Assembly (NCBI GenBank): GCA_022572485.1
Contig: JACZVU010000001.1
Span: forward strand, 1-52,305
Direction: 5' to 3'
Length of the DNA: 52,305 bases
Origin: Myxococcales bacterium
GTDB lineage: Bacteria; Myxococcota_A; UBA9160; SMWR01
This document shows positions 33,131 through 41,234 of the stretch, in pieces. The stretch's first letter is position 1. Every line of letters begins with the position of its first letter. A program made the translations under genes and the position numbers. A model generated the notes under the pieces. That model was not told the DNA's origin. It saw only the letters and a program-made list of their open reading frames with translations, and did not search any database.

Positions 33131-34707
33131 TGCCGGGCTCTTCCCAACAACTCGACGTTGCGATCGTGGGAGGTGGGCTCGCGGGAAACCTGCTCGCGCG
33201 CCAACTGCATCGGACCGCACCCGGGCTGCGCCTGGGTCTTTTCGAGCGGGCGCACCAAACCTCCTACAAAGTCGGTGAGGCCACCGTCGAGATCGCCGCC
33301 AACTACCTGATCCGCAGGCAGGGCCTCTCCCAATACCTCTACGAAAACCAGCTGCCCAAAAACGGCATCCGCTACTTCTTCGACAACGCCGACCGGGATG
33401 CACCCCTCGAAGAGATGAGTGAACTCGGCACCATCAATTTGCCCTTCCATCCCGCCTTCCAGCTCGATCGATCGCGTCTGGAGGCCGACCTGCTCGACAT
33501 GAACCGAGCGGACGGCGTTCACGTCTGCACCGGTGCCACCGTCGGCCGGATCGCCTTTGGTGAAAAAGGCGATCTCCATCGTTTCGAGGTCTCCAGTGAC
33601 GGCAGGACGGCTTCTTACGAATCCCGTTGGATCGTCGATGCGGGTGGGCGAACCGGGTTGTTTGCACGCCTCAAGGATCTGAAGGTCGCGGAGGAGATCC
33701 ACCGCCTGGGTTCGGTCTGGGGGCGCTACGAAGGCGTCGCCGACATCGACGAATGGGGGCCAGAAGAATTTCGCGCGCGCGTACGCCACACCACTCGGCG
33801 GTTGTCGACCATCCACTTCTGGTATCCCGGCTACTGGATCTGGTTTATTCCGCTGCGCGGCGGCGCGATGAGCATCGGCGTAACTGGCAAGCGGATGGCG
33901 CAGATGAAGGAGCTGCGCGCTCCCGAGGGCTTCCGCAGTTTTCTTGATGAGCATCGTGCCGTACGCGATTTAATGGTGGGCGCCAAGAATATCGACATCG
34001 GCAGCTACACCCAGATCGCCTACGGGACCAAGCGCTTCTTTCATCCCGATCGCTGGGGTCTGGTGGGTGAAGCGGCGACGTCTGCGGACCCCCTTTACAG
34101 CCCGGGCAGTGATTTCATTGCGCTTGAAAACGATTATCTGACGGATCTGATCCGGCGCGATCTTGTTGACGGAGACAGGGTCGAGATGGCTGAGCGCTGC
34201 GAACTCTACGATCAATATATGCAATTTCGGCACGCAGCGACCATGCTTCTCTATCGGAATCTCTACGAACTCCACGGAAGCTACGAACTCGCCTGCGTGA
34301 AGTGGGATTTCGACATCGCTTCCTACTACAACCTCTGGGTTTCGTCCTACATGCGCGACCAGCATCTCGACCGTGGTTATCTGGACACCCAGCTTCGGTT
34401 GAAGTCCTACATCCTGCAAGCTCTCGAAAATTTCTCGAATCTTTTCCAGCGGGTAGAGTCGGCGCTTTGCGAGCGAGGCGACTACTTCCGCGCGAATACC
34501 GGCCACTTCTATTACGGGCTCACGAACATCGATTTCGCCAAAGAAATCGGAACGGACCGCTCTGAGGCAGAGGTCATGCAGCAGACCGAGGAGGTCTTCA
34601 ACTTGGTACGCGCCCAGGCGCTGCAGCTCCTGGGCAAGGTACCCTCCGCGCGCGAAGTCGAGCCGCTTCCCCTGAAAGATTTTCTGGGTCTCCGTGCAAT
34701 CGATTGA
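33130..34707 (+). CDS. Flavin-dependent halogenase-like protein 3
   Basis: A 525-residue FAD protein that differs from the other two halogenase-like proteins in length and sequence. It has VGGGLAG (13-19), a KVGEATV motif (47-53), a lysine in LPKNGIRYF (K77) at the catalytic position, and WIWFIP (236-241). It is about 100 residues longer at the C-terminus, with a helical, Tyr/Leu-rich tail. It may act on a different position or substrate than the pair at 10748 and 15562. Start overlaps the reductase stop. Homologs in related pigment clusters are commonly annotated as tryptophan halogenases without proof. Confidence 0.8.
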   Translation: MPGSSQQLDVAIVGGGLAGNLLARQLHRTAPGLRLGLFERAHQTSYKVGEATVEIAANYLIRRQGLSQYLYENQLPKNGIRYFFDNADRDAPLEEMSELGTINLPFHPAFQLDRSRLEADLLDMNRADGVHVCTGATVGRIAFGEKGDLHRFEVSSDGRTASYESRWIVDAGGRTGLFARLKDLKVAEEIHRLGSVWGRYEGVADIDEWGPEEFRARVRHTTRRLSTIHFWYPGYWIWFIPLRGGAMSIGVTGKRMAQMKELRAPEGFRSFLDEHRAVRDLMVGAKNIDIGSYTQIAYGTKRFFHPDRWGLVGEAATSADPLYSPGSDFIALENDYLTDLIRRDLVDGDRVEMAERCELYDQYMQFRHAATMLLYRNLYELHGSYELACVKWDFDIASYYNLWVSSYMRDQHLDRGYLDTQLRLKSYILQALENFSNLFQRVESALCERGDYFRANTGHFYYGLTNIDFAKEIGTDRSEAEVMQQTEEVFNLVRAQALQLLGKVPSAREVEPLPLKDFLGLRAID

Positions 34708-35407
34708 TCGCCGGCGCGTGTGCAACTGGGTCATCATCGGCACTTTGGGTTTGTTCATCGGCGCGGGCGTGGTCACCTATCCCTTCGCGCTTGCCGCTGC
34801 GACGTCGCGCTTTGGCGTCTCGGGAGTCGCCGCCGCGCTGCTGGTTTTTGCGGCGATCTCCTTTGCGCTGCCGGGTCGGCGTGGGATCGAAGCTCTGCGG
34901 AGGGGCGCTGCGCCGAGCGTTGGCATTCCCATCCTGCTCGTGGTGGCCGCGTCCACCGGAGATGTCCTCTACCTGCAGCTCGTGCCGAGCGCTGTCTATC
35001 TGACCCTGGTGAGTTGGTTTTACGTGAGCCTTCGATCCGACGATTCGATCATCGAACGTGCGGCGCGTTTTCTCGTTCCGGAGGCGCCCGACTTCATTCG
35101 TGCCTATTGCCGCAAGGTGACCAAGCTATGGGCGGTCTTTTTCGCGGCGAGCGCGTTCGTGATTGCGTCTCTCGCGCTCACCGGTGCCGAGTCGGTATGG
35201 GCGCTCGTTACTGGAAAACTCATCTACGCGTTGATGATCGCAGCGAGCGTCGTCGAATTCCTTGTTCGCAAAACCTGGTTTAGGTACTATTTCCATGGCG
35301 GTTGGTTCGATCGCCTCTGGAGAAGGCTCTTTCCGCCGGAAAACACAGCCGAAGGCCGTCGGTCGATGCAGCACATCGCGGATTATCGGAGAGAACACAA
35401 TGGCTAG
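34694..35407 (+). CDS. Polytopic membrane protein of pigment cluster, paralog B
   Basis: A 237-residue membrane protein with about six helices, a paralog of the protein encoded at 10012. Shared landmarks are APDFIRAYCRKVT, FLVRKTWFR and a C-terminal FPPENTAEGRRS. Same unknown function as paralog A. Start GTG 34694 overlaps the halogenase gene by 14 bp, and the stop overlaps the lipoprotein start by 8 bp, tying it to the main operon. Confidence 0.75.
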   Translation: MQSIDRRRVCNWVIIGTLGLFIGAGVVTYPFALAAATSRFGVSGVAAALLVFAAISFALPGRRGIEALRRGAAPSVGIPILLVVAASTGDVLYLQLVPSAVYLTLVSWFYVSLRSDDSIIERAARFLVPEAPDFIRAYCRKVTKLWAVFFAASAFVIASLALTGAESVWALVTGKLIYALMIAASVVEFLVRKTWFRYYFHGGWFDRLWRRLFPPENTAEGRRSMQHIADYRREHNG

Positions 35408-35765
35408 GAAAATTTTTGCAGTGCTCTTGCTGGCCACACTAGCGGGATGGGGTTGTGCATCGAGCCAGGGTTCTCCGGCCGGAAAAGCCGAGACCGGTAT
35501 CGCGGCAATTCCCCACGGCAGTTCGCTCTCGCAGATCACCATCGGGATGAACGACAGCGAGGTCCGAAAACTGCTCGGCGAGCCCACGTCGCAAAACACC
35601 TACATGACGGGCAAGGGTTGGATCCCGTTCTACTACGGGCCGGATACGACCCGCATCGACTATAAGTACAAGAAGATCGGCCGTGTGGTCTTTTCGCGCA
35701 GCCGATATTCGGGGCGACTCAAGGTGATCAACGTCATCCACAACCCGAACGAGTTGATGAACTGA
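35400..35765 (+). CDS. SmpA/OmlA (BamE-like) lipoprotein
   Basis: A 121-residue lipoprotein with a signal peptide and Cys at position 19 (GWGCAS; the residues before Cys are not the classic lipobox). The mature part has SQITIGMNDSEVRKLLGEP, the pattern of SmpA/BamE-type small lipoproteins. In E. coli BamE supports outer-membrane protein assembly; here it may help place the pigment or its carrier in the outer membrane. ATG 35400 is used, overlapping the preceding stop. It appears to be the last gene of the cluster; the palindromic repeat follows 37 bp later. Confidence 0.76.
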   Translation: MARKIFAVLLLATLAGWGCASSQGSPAGKAETGIAAIPHGSSLSQITIGMNDSEVRKLLGEPTSQNTYMTGKGWIPFYYGPDTTRIDYKYKKIGRVVFSRSRYSGRLKVINVIHNPNELMN

Positions 35766-35802
35766 GGGTACGCGGAGTCGGTGTCGATGGCGCCTCGATC
35801 CA

Positions 35803-35879
35803 GCTAGAGAGTCCCGCAGAATACCGTGCACCGGTTCCTGACGAGGATCGGTGTAACCGGATTCCGTGACCCTCTCTAA
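35803..35879. repeat. Dispersed long palindromic repeat, copy 2
   Basis: A second imperfect palindrome of about 77 bp. It begins GCTAGAGAGTC then CGCAGAATA (20 of 21 bases as in copy 1 at 5751) and ends CTCTCTAAG. Inner arms ACCGGTTCC/GGATCGGTGT are partly complementary. It lies between the end of the pigment cluster and the convergent DUF3012 gene, as copy 1 lies between two convergent genes. Confidence 0.72.
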
Positions 35880-35974
35880 GAGCTGACCCAAGATGTGAAT
35901 TGAGGGTGCTCGCGCGTGTTCTCGTTAGGTTGGAGCGCGCATTTCAGTCTTTTCGTGAATCTTGGGCCAGGCTC

Positions 35975-36157
35975 CTAGTCGAATAGGCAGTGTTTGGCGT
36001 AATCCGCGGCCTCGTTGGCGCTCCAATCGGCCTTCGGTTTTCCGGTCATCTTTTCGCACCAAGCCTTGCTTCCCACTTCGGGCGAGCAGGCGAACACCAA
36101 CAGCGCGAGAGCAACACCGCATCCCGCCAGTGCCAGGTGAATCGAATTTCGCTTCAT
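35975..36157 (-). CDS. DUF3012 small lipoprotein
   Basis: A 60-residue lipoprotein. The signal peptide ends in LLVFACSP (Cys24), and the short mature part KAWCEKMTGKPKADWSANEA followed by YAKHC matches the DUF3012 family of small periplasmic or membrane-anchored lipoproteins of unknown function. Start ATG 36157 is supported by GAAGGAG 6 nt upstream. It is a single gene, convergent with the cluster end. Confidence 0.85.
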   Translation of the reverse strand: MKRNSIHLALAGCGVALALLVFACSPEVGSKAWCEKMTGKPKADWSANEAADYAKHCLFD

Positions 36158-36223
36158 GGATGACTCCTTCGTTGTTTTAACGATGCGGGTCTGGCGGGTA
36201 CGTAGAAGGTTGGCTTTGCCGGT

Positions 36224-36259
36224 CTCGTTCTCAGCGTCAAAGAACCCGCTGAGAGCGAG
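36224..36259. repeat. Inverted repeat in 276-bp gap between MATE gene and DUF3012 gene
   Basis: CTCGTTCTCAGCG (36224-36236) pairs with CGCTGAGAGCGAG (36247-36259) over 13 bp with one G-T pair and a 10-nt loop. No T-run follows on either strand. I see nothing else gene-like in the gap 36158-36433, which may carry the DUF3012 promoter. Confidence 0.45.
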
Positions 36260-36433
36260 AAATGTGGTGCGCGCATTGGTTGCCGATGACGCGAACCAGT
36301 AAAGCAGACGCCAGAGCAGAATGCCGCAATGATGTTTCAAGGAGGTTCTCGCCAGCGCGCCTCGCGCCTTCGATCAAGCCTGTAGGATGGGTTCGCCGAT
36401 AGGGCCTCCCCGGGAACGCATTCGGGTAGAGGT

Positions 36434-37786
36434 TCAGCGCTCGCCGCGCGGGAGCTGCAACGGACCCGAGTCGAATCCCGGCCAGATACGCACCATTCCA
36501 AACGCCGCGCGGATGGCGATCCAACCCGCGGTGATGATCCAGATGGCGGTGAGCGCGTTCGGGCCCGCTGGGTCGATCCAGTACAGGGCAATCAGACCGG
36601 CTGCGGTGCTCGCGATCATCGCATTGCGGAGAAAGCGGTAATCGCTCGTCCCCCAGTGGATCCCGTCGGTCACGAACGCGAGCGCGTTCGCGGGTTGGGC
36701 GAGCGCGTAGACGAGCCACGCGGCGCTGAAGATGCCGTGGAGTTCGGGTGCCAGAAAGGCCGTGGCCACCGCACCCGATGAGGCGAGCATGATGATCGTC
36801 AGCGCGATGCCCATCCCCGTTCCCCAGAGGCAGGCGATCGCGGCTGCGCGTCGCGCGTGGCGAATCTGACCGGCGCCGAGAAAAAAGCCGATCAGACTCT
36901 GCGCTGCCGCTCCGAATGCGTCGAGCAGCAGCGCGCTCAGGATCCAGAACTGCCGGATGACGTGGTGGGCCGCTCCTTCGTCTGCGCCCAGCAGCGTGGC
37001 CGCTCTCGTTGCCAAGACGATGAAAAGAATCAGCGATCCCGTTCGGAAGAAGAGATCGCGTCCGGTGGAGAGCAAATTTTTTGCACCGTTCCAGTAAATT
37101 CGACCGGGGACGCCGAGGCGACGCCGGACAGCGTCGACGGCCCAGAGTGCAGCGAGCCACTGGCTGATGACACTTGCCCACGCGGCGCCCGCAATTTCGA
37201 GAGGAGGAATCGGACCGAGGCCGAAAATCAGTACAGCGTCGAGCGCGATGTTCAACGCATTCTGCGAAAGCGCGATTGCGAGCGGCGTGCGCATGTCCTG
37301 CAGGCCGCGCAGCGCACCGAAAGCCGCCATTGTGATCAAGATCGCCGGGCCACCGAGCAAGCGGATCTTCAAGTAGACGGCGGCCGCGGAGCGGATTTCG
37401 GTGTCATCGCTCATGAAGTTCATCGTGACTTCAAGGCCAAGAAAACCGATCACCGCGAGTGCGCAGCCGAGCAAGGCACCCAAAGTCATCGCAAGCCCGG
37501 CCGCATCGCGGCCGCGCGATCGTGCACCGGTTCCGTCCGCGCGGGCGACCTCCGTCTGGGTGCCGATCCCAAGGAAGTTGAACGCCCAGAAGATGCCCGA
37601 GAGCATCGCGGTGCCGATTCCGAGCCCTGCGAGCGGTGTGGTTCCGAGCCGCGCGATGAAGGCGGTGTCCGCGAGCCCCGTGAGCGGTTCTGCGATCAGC
37701 GAAATCAGCACCGGCAATGAGAGCGCGAGCAGCGTTCGGTGCGGTTGGTGTACGAACGCGTGTTGGCCGGTCGGCGATTGGGTCAA
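36434..37786 (-). CDS. MATE family efflux transporter
   Basis: A 450-residue integral membrane protein with about twelve helices and typical MATE sequence (SLPVLISLIAEPLTGLADTAF and a related second-half repeat). MATE proteins export drugs or metabolites using a sodium or proton gradient. The start TTG 37786 overlaps the stop of the SDR (TTGA), giving the first helix a short leader; the frame runs on far upstream but that part overlaps the SDR and is not protein-like. It is outside the pigment cluster proper. Confidence 0.87.
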   Translation of the reverse strand: MTQSPTGQHAFVHQPHRTLLALSLPVLISLIAEPLTGLADTAFIARLGTTPLAGLGIGTAMLSGIFWAFNFLGIGTQTEVARADGTGARSRGRDAAGLAMTLGALLGCALAVIGFLGLEVTMNFMSDDTEIRSAAAVYLKIRLLGGPAILITMAAFGALRGLQDMRTPLAIALSQNALNIALDAVLIFGLGPIPPLEIAGAAWASVISQWLAALWAVDAVRRRLGVPGRIYWNGAKNLLSTGRDLFFRTGSLILFIVLATRAATLLGADEGAAHHVIRQFWILSALLLDAFGAAAQSLIGFFLGAGQIRHARRAAAIACLWGTGMGIALTIIMLASSGAVATAFLAPELHGIFSAAWLVYALAQPANALAFVTDGIHWGTSDYRFLRNAMIASTAAGLIALYWIDPAGPNALTAIWIITAGWIAIRAAFGMVRIWPGFDSGPLQLPRGER

Positions 37787-38550
37787 AACCCCTCGGCGTC
37801 GTGGTCGATTTTCCACATCAGCGATGGAAAGAACCGACGCAACCGCCAGGCCGCCTGGGTGTGCGCGCCCGGGAATATCCAGAATTTCCCGCGATCGACC
37901 GCGCGATCGACCGCGTCGAGAACGGCCTCGGGCCGCATCGGCGCTGGGCCTGTCTTGAGGATCTTGGGTTTGGAGGTGGCCTGCGCGAGCAATGGCGTGT
38001 CGACTTGCGACGGGCAGACGCACGAGATGTGGACGCCCTTGCCGCGGTTTTCGTGATAGAGGACTTCCGTAAACGCCACGCTCGCAGACTTCGATGCGTT
38101 GTAGGCGCCGAAGTGCAGCGTAGGGATCCAACCCGCGATCGATGAGAAGTTGATCAAGGCACCATGGCCCCGCTCGAGCAACCGCGGAAGTGTCGAAAGG
38201 CTCACGTTGACGACGCCGCCGTAGTTGATGTTCATCACGCGGTGGATTTCGTCGGGATCCTGGTCGAGCAGCAGCGCGGTGGGAAAGATCGCTGCGCAAT
38301 TGTAGACGCGCTCGATCGGGCCGAGCTCTGACTCGACGGCCTTGACGACGGCCTCCACTTCTTGGCGGTTGGTGACGTCGAGATACCAGGCCCGAGCGGA
38401 ATCGCAGCTGGTTGCGGTCGTGCGCAACCCCTCTTCGTTGATGTCGGTGACGGCCACGATGCCGCCTGCGCGCGACCAGCGCTGCGCAGCGAGGCGGCCG
38501 AGGCCACTGGCTGCGCCCGACACGAAACAGACCTTGTTGCGGGCATCCAT
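37783..38550 (-). CDS. Short-chain dehydrogenase/reductase
   Basis: A 255-residue SDR with SGAASGLG (11-18) and catalytic S137, Y150, K154. The substrate is unknown; the length and C-terminal PGAHTQAAWRLRRFFPSLMW segment resemble SDRs of lipid or ketone metabolism. It is translationally coupled to the MATE transporter, but a joint role is not evident. Confidence 0.85.
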   Translation of the reverse strand: MDARNKVCFVSGAASGLGRLAAQRWSRAGGIVAVTDINEEGLRTTATSCDSARAWYLDVTNRQEVEAVVKAVESELGPIERVYNCAAIFPTALLLDQDPDEIHRVMNINYGGVVNVSLSTLPRLLERGHGALINFSSIAGWIPTLHFGAYNASKSASVAFTEVLYHENRGKGVHISCVCPSQVDTPLLAQATSKPKILKTGPAPMRPEAVLDAVDRAVDRGKFWIFPGAHTQAAWRLRRFFPSLMWKIDHDAEGF

Positions 38551-38624
38551 TCAGTGGCCCCCTCGGCTCGAACGATTCGAGCACCGTGCGGAGCATGATC
38601 GCACGGTTTGCGGAGTTTGCGCGG

Positions 38625-41234
38625 TCAAAGGTTGATGCGCAAAACCTTCAAACCGGATTCGATTTCGTCGGCCAGCGCGCAGTTGCAGGTTAGGATCCAC
38701 ACCTGCCGTGTCGGCGCCATATCGCCGAGTAGTGCGTAGACCCCGCGCCGCCGAAGATCGTCCATGCGGAGCAGCGCATCGTCGAGAATCAGCGGGAGCC
38801 TCTCACGATCTTCGTCGAGGTGGTCGAGCATGCCGAGGCGCAGGCAGAGGAAGATCTGATCCAGGGTTCCTCGGCTGATTGGCGGACCCACCTTGATGGG
38901 TTCGCTACGACCCTCCAGCGTTACGTAAAGCTCCGAATCGTTACCTTCCACCAGATCTACGCGTTGGTAGCGGCCGTTGGTAATGTGCCGGAGATAGCTG
39001 CTGGCACGGTGCAACACGTCGGGTTGGTGGAGTTCGCGGAACTCGTGCTCCGCGCGTGCGAGGATCGATTCGAGCAGTGCGAGTCGATCGCGCTCGCGTT
39101 CGCTAGACGCGATCTTGTCCCGGATCTCGCGGACCGCGTCGGCTGCGTCGGAGAGCGCGCCTGCGGTATCTCCGCTCAGCAGCTCGGTGAGCTGTCCGAG
39201 CCGCCTTTGTTTGGCGGAGAGTTGCTCGTCGAGTTTGTCCAGCGTGTGGTCGCGTGCGGCGCTGACCTCGGGTAGCCAGGGCGCGTCCACGGGCGGATTC
39301 TCGGCGATGACGCGCGGATCGTGTTCGAACGCCGCAAAGCGCGGGTTTTCGCGCAAGTCGGATGCCTTCTGGCGCAGAGATTCCGCCTCTTTTCGCCGTA
39401 CTTCGATACGCCGGAAGGCCTCTTCGAGATCGCTGCAGTGGGGCTCGGCATTCCGAAGGACCGCATGAAGTTTGTCGCGGTACTCGAGTTTGCGGTTCAG
39501 CGCCGGTTTCCCGCTGTCGATGAGCCGCTGCGCTTCTTCGCGCTTGCGCCGGTCCTGCTCGCCTTCTTCACGCTCGGCGCGAGCGGACTTGAGCGCGGCG
39601 CGCAGCCGCGCGACGAGCAGCTCGCCGTCTCCACCGGTCTCGACACCGACGCGCCCGCACAACGCCCCCCAGGCGCTCTCTCGCGCACGGATCTCGATCT
39701 TGAGCCCTGCTGAGGCGCTCTCGCGGTTGCGTGCATCTGCGAGCGACCGCTGGATGCCAACGAGCAAGCCGATGAGTCGCTGGAGCGCTGCGGGGCTCGC
39801 CGACAGCGCTTGCGGAAACGCGAGTTCGCCGAGCAGCGCGCCCAGTTCGCGCGGCGCGGGCAGAGGTTCGCTGCGAACGCGCGGCCGGGCGTAGTTGCCG
39901 ACGAACAGGGCGGCGATCAGCAGCAGCGCGCCCACAAAGAGCAGTCGCGCATCGAGTTGTGCATAGAAGCCAAACCCAAGCAACGCGAGTCCCGCGCAAC
40001 CCGCGATCGCCTCCCAGGTTCGCGCGCGGTCGCGCGTGGGCGCGGCGCTTGCGAATTCATCATCGCGCGCGTCTGACCATTCGGTGGCCGCGCTTGCGAG
40101 CGCTTCGATCGGTACGGCGGCCGCAGCCGCGAGTTCGGCATCACCAGGCTGGCCGCCGAGCGCGGCGCGCAGTTCATCGCGCGCGCGCTCGCGCGCCTTG
40201 CGGGTGTCCTGCTGCTGCTCGGCGAGTCGTTCGCAATCAGCGTTCCAGCGCGAGAGGTCCTCAGCCGCGCGCTCGATCTCCATCGAGCACTCCAGCACCC
40301 GAGCCGCGGCTTCGCCGAGCGACAGCTCGGCTCGCGCGAGGCGAGCGCGTGGCTCTCGCAGTTGTAATTCGTGTTCTTCGATTTCCGCCTCGAGCTCACT
40401 CGGGCGGATGAGTCGGCGATCTCCTAGTGCGGAGAGACCGACCGCGGGCCCGAGCGCGCGCTGGCGTCGATTCCATTCGAAGAGCGCGCCGAGAATCGAT
40501 ACGTCCGCGCGTTCACATTCGAGTTCTCGCTTGCGCGCGCGCAGCGCTTCGAGTTCGGTCTCGACCCCAGCTCGCTCGGAACGCGCGCCACGCAGTTTGC
40601 GGTCGCGCTCCTGGGTTTTTCCAAGTTGTTCGCGGGCTTCTTTCAGCTGCTCTCGAAGCTGCCTCGCGGCGGACTTTCCGCGCTTACTGGGGCGCCAGAG
40701 CCTATCGCGGTCCGCTCGCAAGGTGCCCCGGACCTCTGCCGGTGAGCGCAGCGAAAGCGCGCTCGTGCGCGGCATGAGGAGATCGTCGATGTTGGCCCGC
40801 GTGCCCGCATCCAACTTTGCGAGCTGCTCGAGTTCGAGCGAGTAGAGTTCGCAGAAGACTTTGTGCGACAGCCAGTCCACCCAGGGGAGTGCGCGGTTTC
40901 CGCGGCTCTTGCCCGAGAAACCCGAGCCGCCTTTCGCAAGCCGCAACTTGCCCGTCTTTTGCAGCACCCGTTCCACTCTATGCAGTTCGCCGGTGTCGAG
41001 CCGGAGTTCGCACGCGAGCTGAAGCGTTTGCGGGTTGTCGGGATCCCATTGTGCGAGTGGGTGCTCGTCGCGATTCGCGGGCTTGAAGCCGTAGAGGATC
41101 GTCTCGATGGCCGCGCGGAAGGACGATTTTCCGGCTTCATTGGGTCCGTGCACGAGGACGATGTCGGAGTCGACCGCAAAGGTGCGCCGTTCGAGCGGGC
41201 CGAACGCGACGGCTTCGAGGCGAATGAATCTCAC
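38625..41234 (-). CDS. YhaN/SbcC-like AAA ATPase of nuclease complex
   Basis: An 869-residue SMC-like ATPase. Walker A is GPNEAGKS (30-37), a signature loop lies late, and LPLILDDALLRMDD near the end is Walker B. The middle is long coiled coil, broken near residues 400-440 by two short hydrophobic segments, as in YhaN proteins. With the calcineurin-like nuclease next door, it would form an SbcCD/YhaON-type complex that processes DNA ends or hairpins. The start overlaps the nuclease stop by 4 bp. The TM-like segment in the centre suggests membrane association, as reported for YhaN-type relatives. Confidence 0.86.
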   Translation of the reverse strand: MRFIRLEAVAFGPLERRTFAVDSDIVLVHGPNEAGKSSFRAAIETILYGFKPANRDEHPLAQWDPDNPQTLQLACELRLDTGELHRVERVLQKTGKLRLAKGGSGFSGKSRGNRALPWVDWLSHKVFCELYSLELEQLAKLDAGTRANIDDLLMPRTSALSLRSPAEVRGTLRADRDRLWRPSKRGKSAARQLREQLKEAREQLGKTQERDRKLRGARSERAGVETELEALRARKRELECERADVSILGALFEWNRRQRALGPAVGLSALGDRRLIRPSELEAEIEEHELQLREPRARLARAELSLGEAAARVLECSMEIERAAEDLSRWNADCERLAEQQQDTRKARERARDELRAALGGQPGDAELAAAAAVPIEALASAATEWSDARDDEFASAAPTRDRARTWEAIAGCAGLALLGFGFYAQLDARLLFVGALLLIAALFVGNYARPRVRSEPLPAPRELGALLGELAFPQALSASPAALQRLIGLLVGIQRSLADARNRESASAGLKIEIRARESAWGALCGRVGVETGGDGELLVARLRAALKSARAEREEGEQDRRKREEAQRLIDSGKPALNRKLEYRDKLHAVLRNAEPHCSDLEEAFRRIEVRRKEAESLRQKASDLRENPRFAAFEHDPRVIAENPPVDAPWLPEVSAARDHTLDKLDEQLSAKQRRLGQLTELLSGDTAGALSDAADAVREIRDKIASSERERDRLALLESILARAEHEFRELHQPDVLHRASSYLRHITNGRYQRVDLVEGNDSELYVTLEGRSEPIKVGPPISRGTLDQIFLCLRLGMLDHLDEDRERLPLILDDALLRMDDLRRRGVYALLGDMAPTRQVWILTCNCALADEIESGLKVLRINL

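Noticed and set aside
36237..37181. A 314-codon minus-strand open frame
   Set aside because: It is a shifted frame over the MATE gene, Arg-rich and without membrane helices or motifs.
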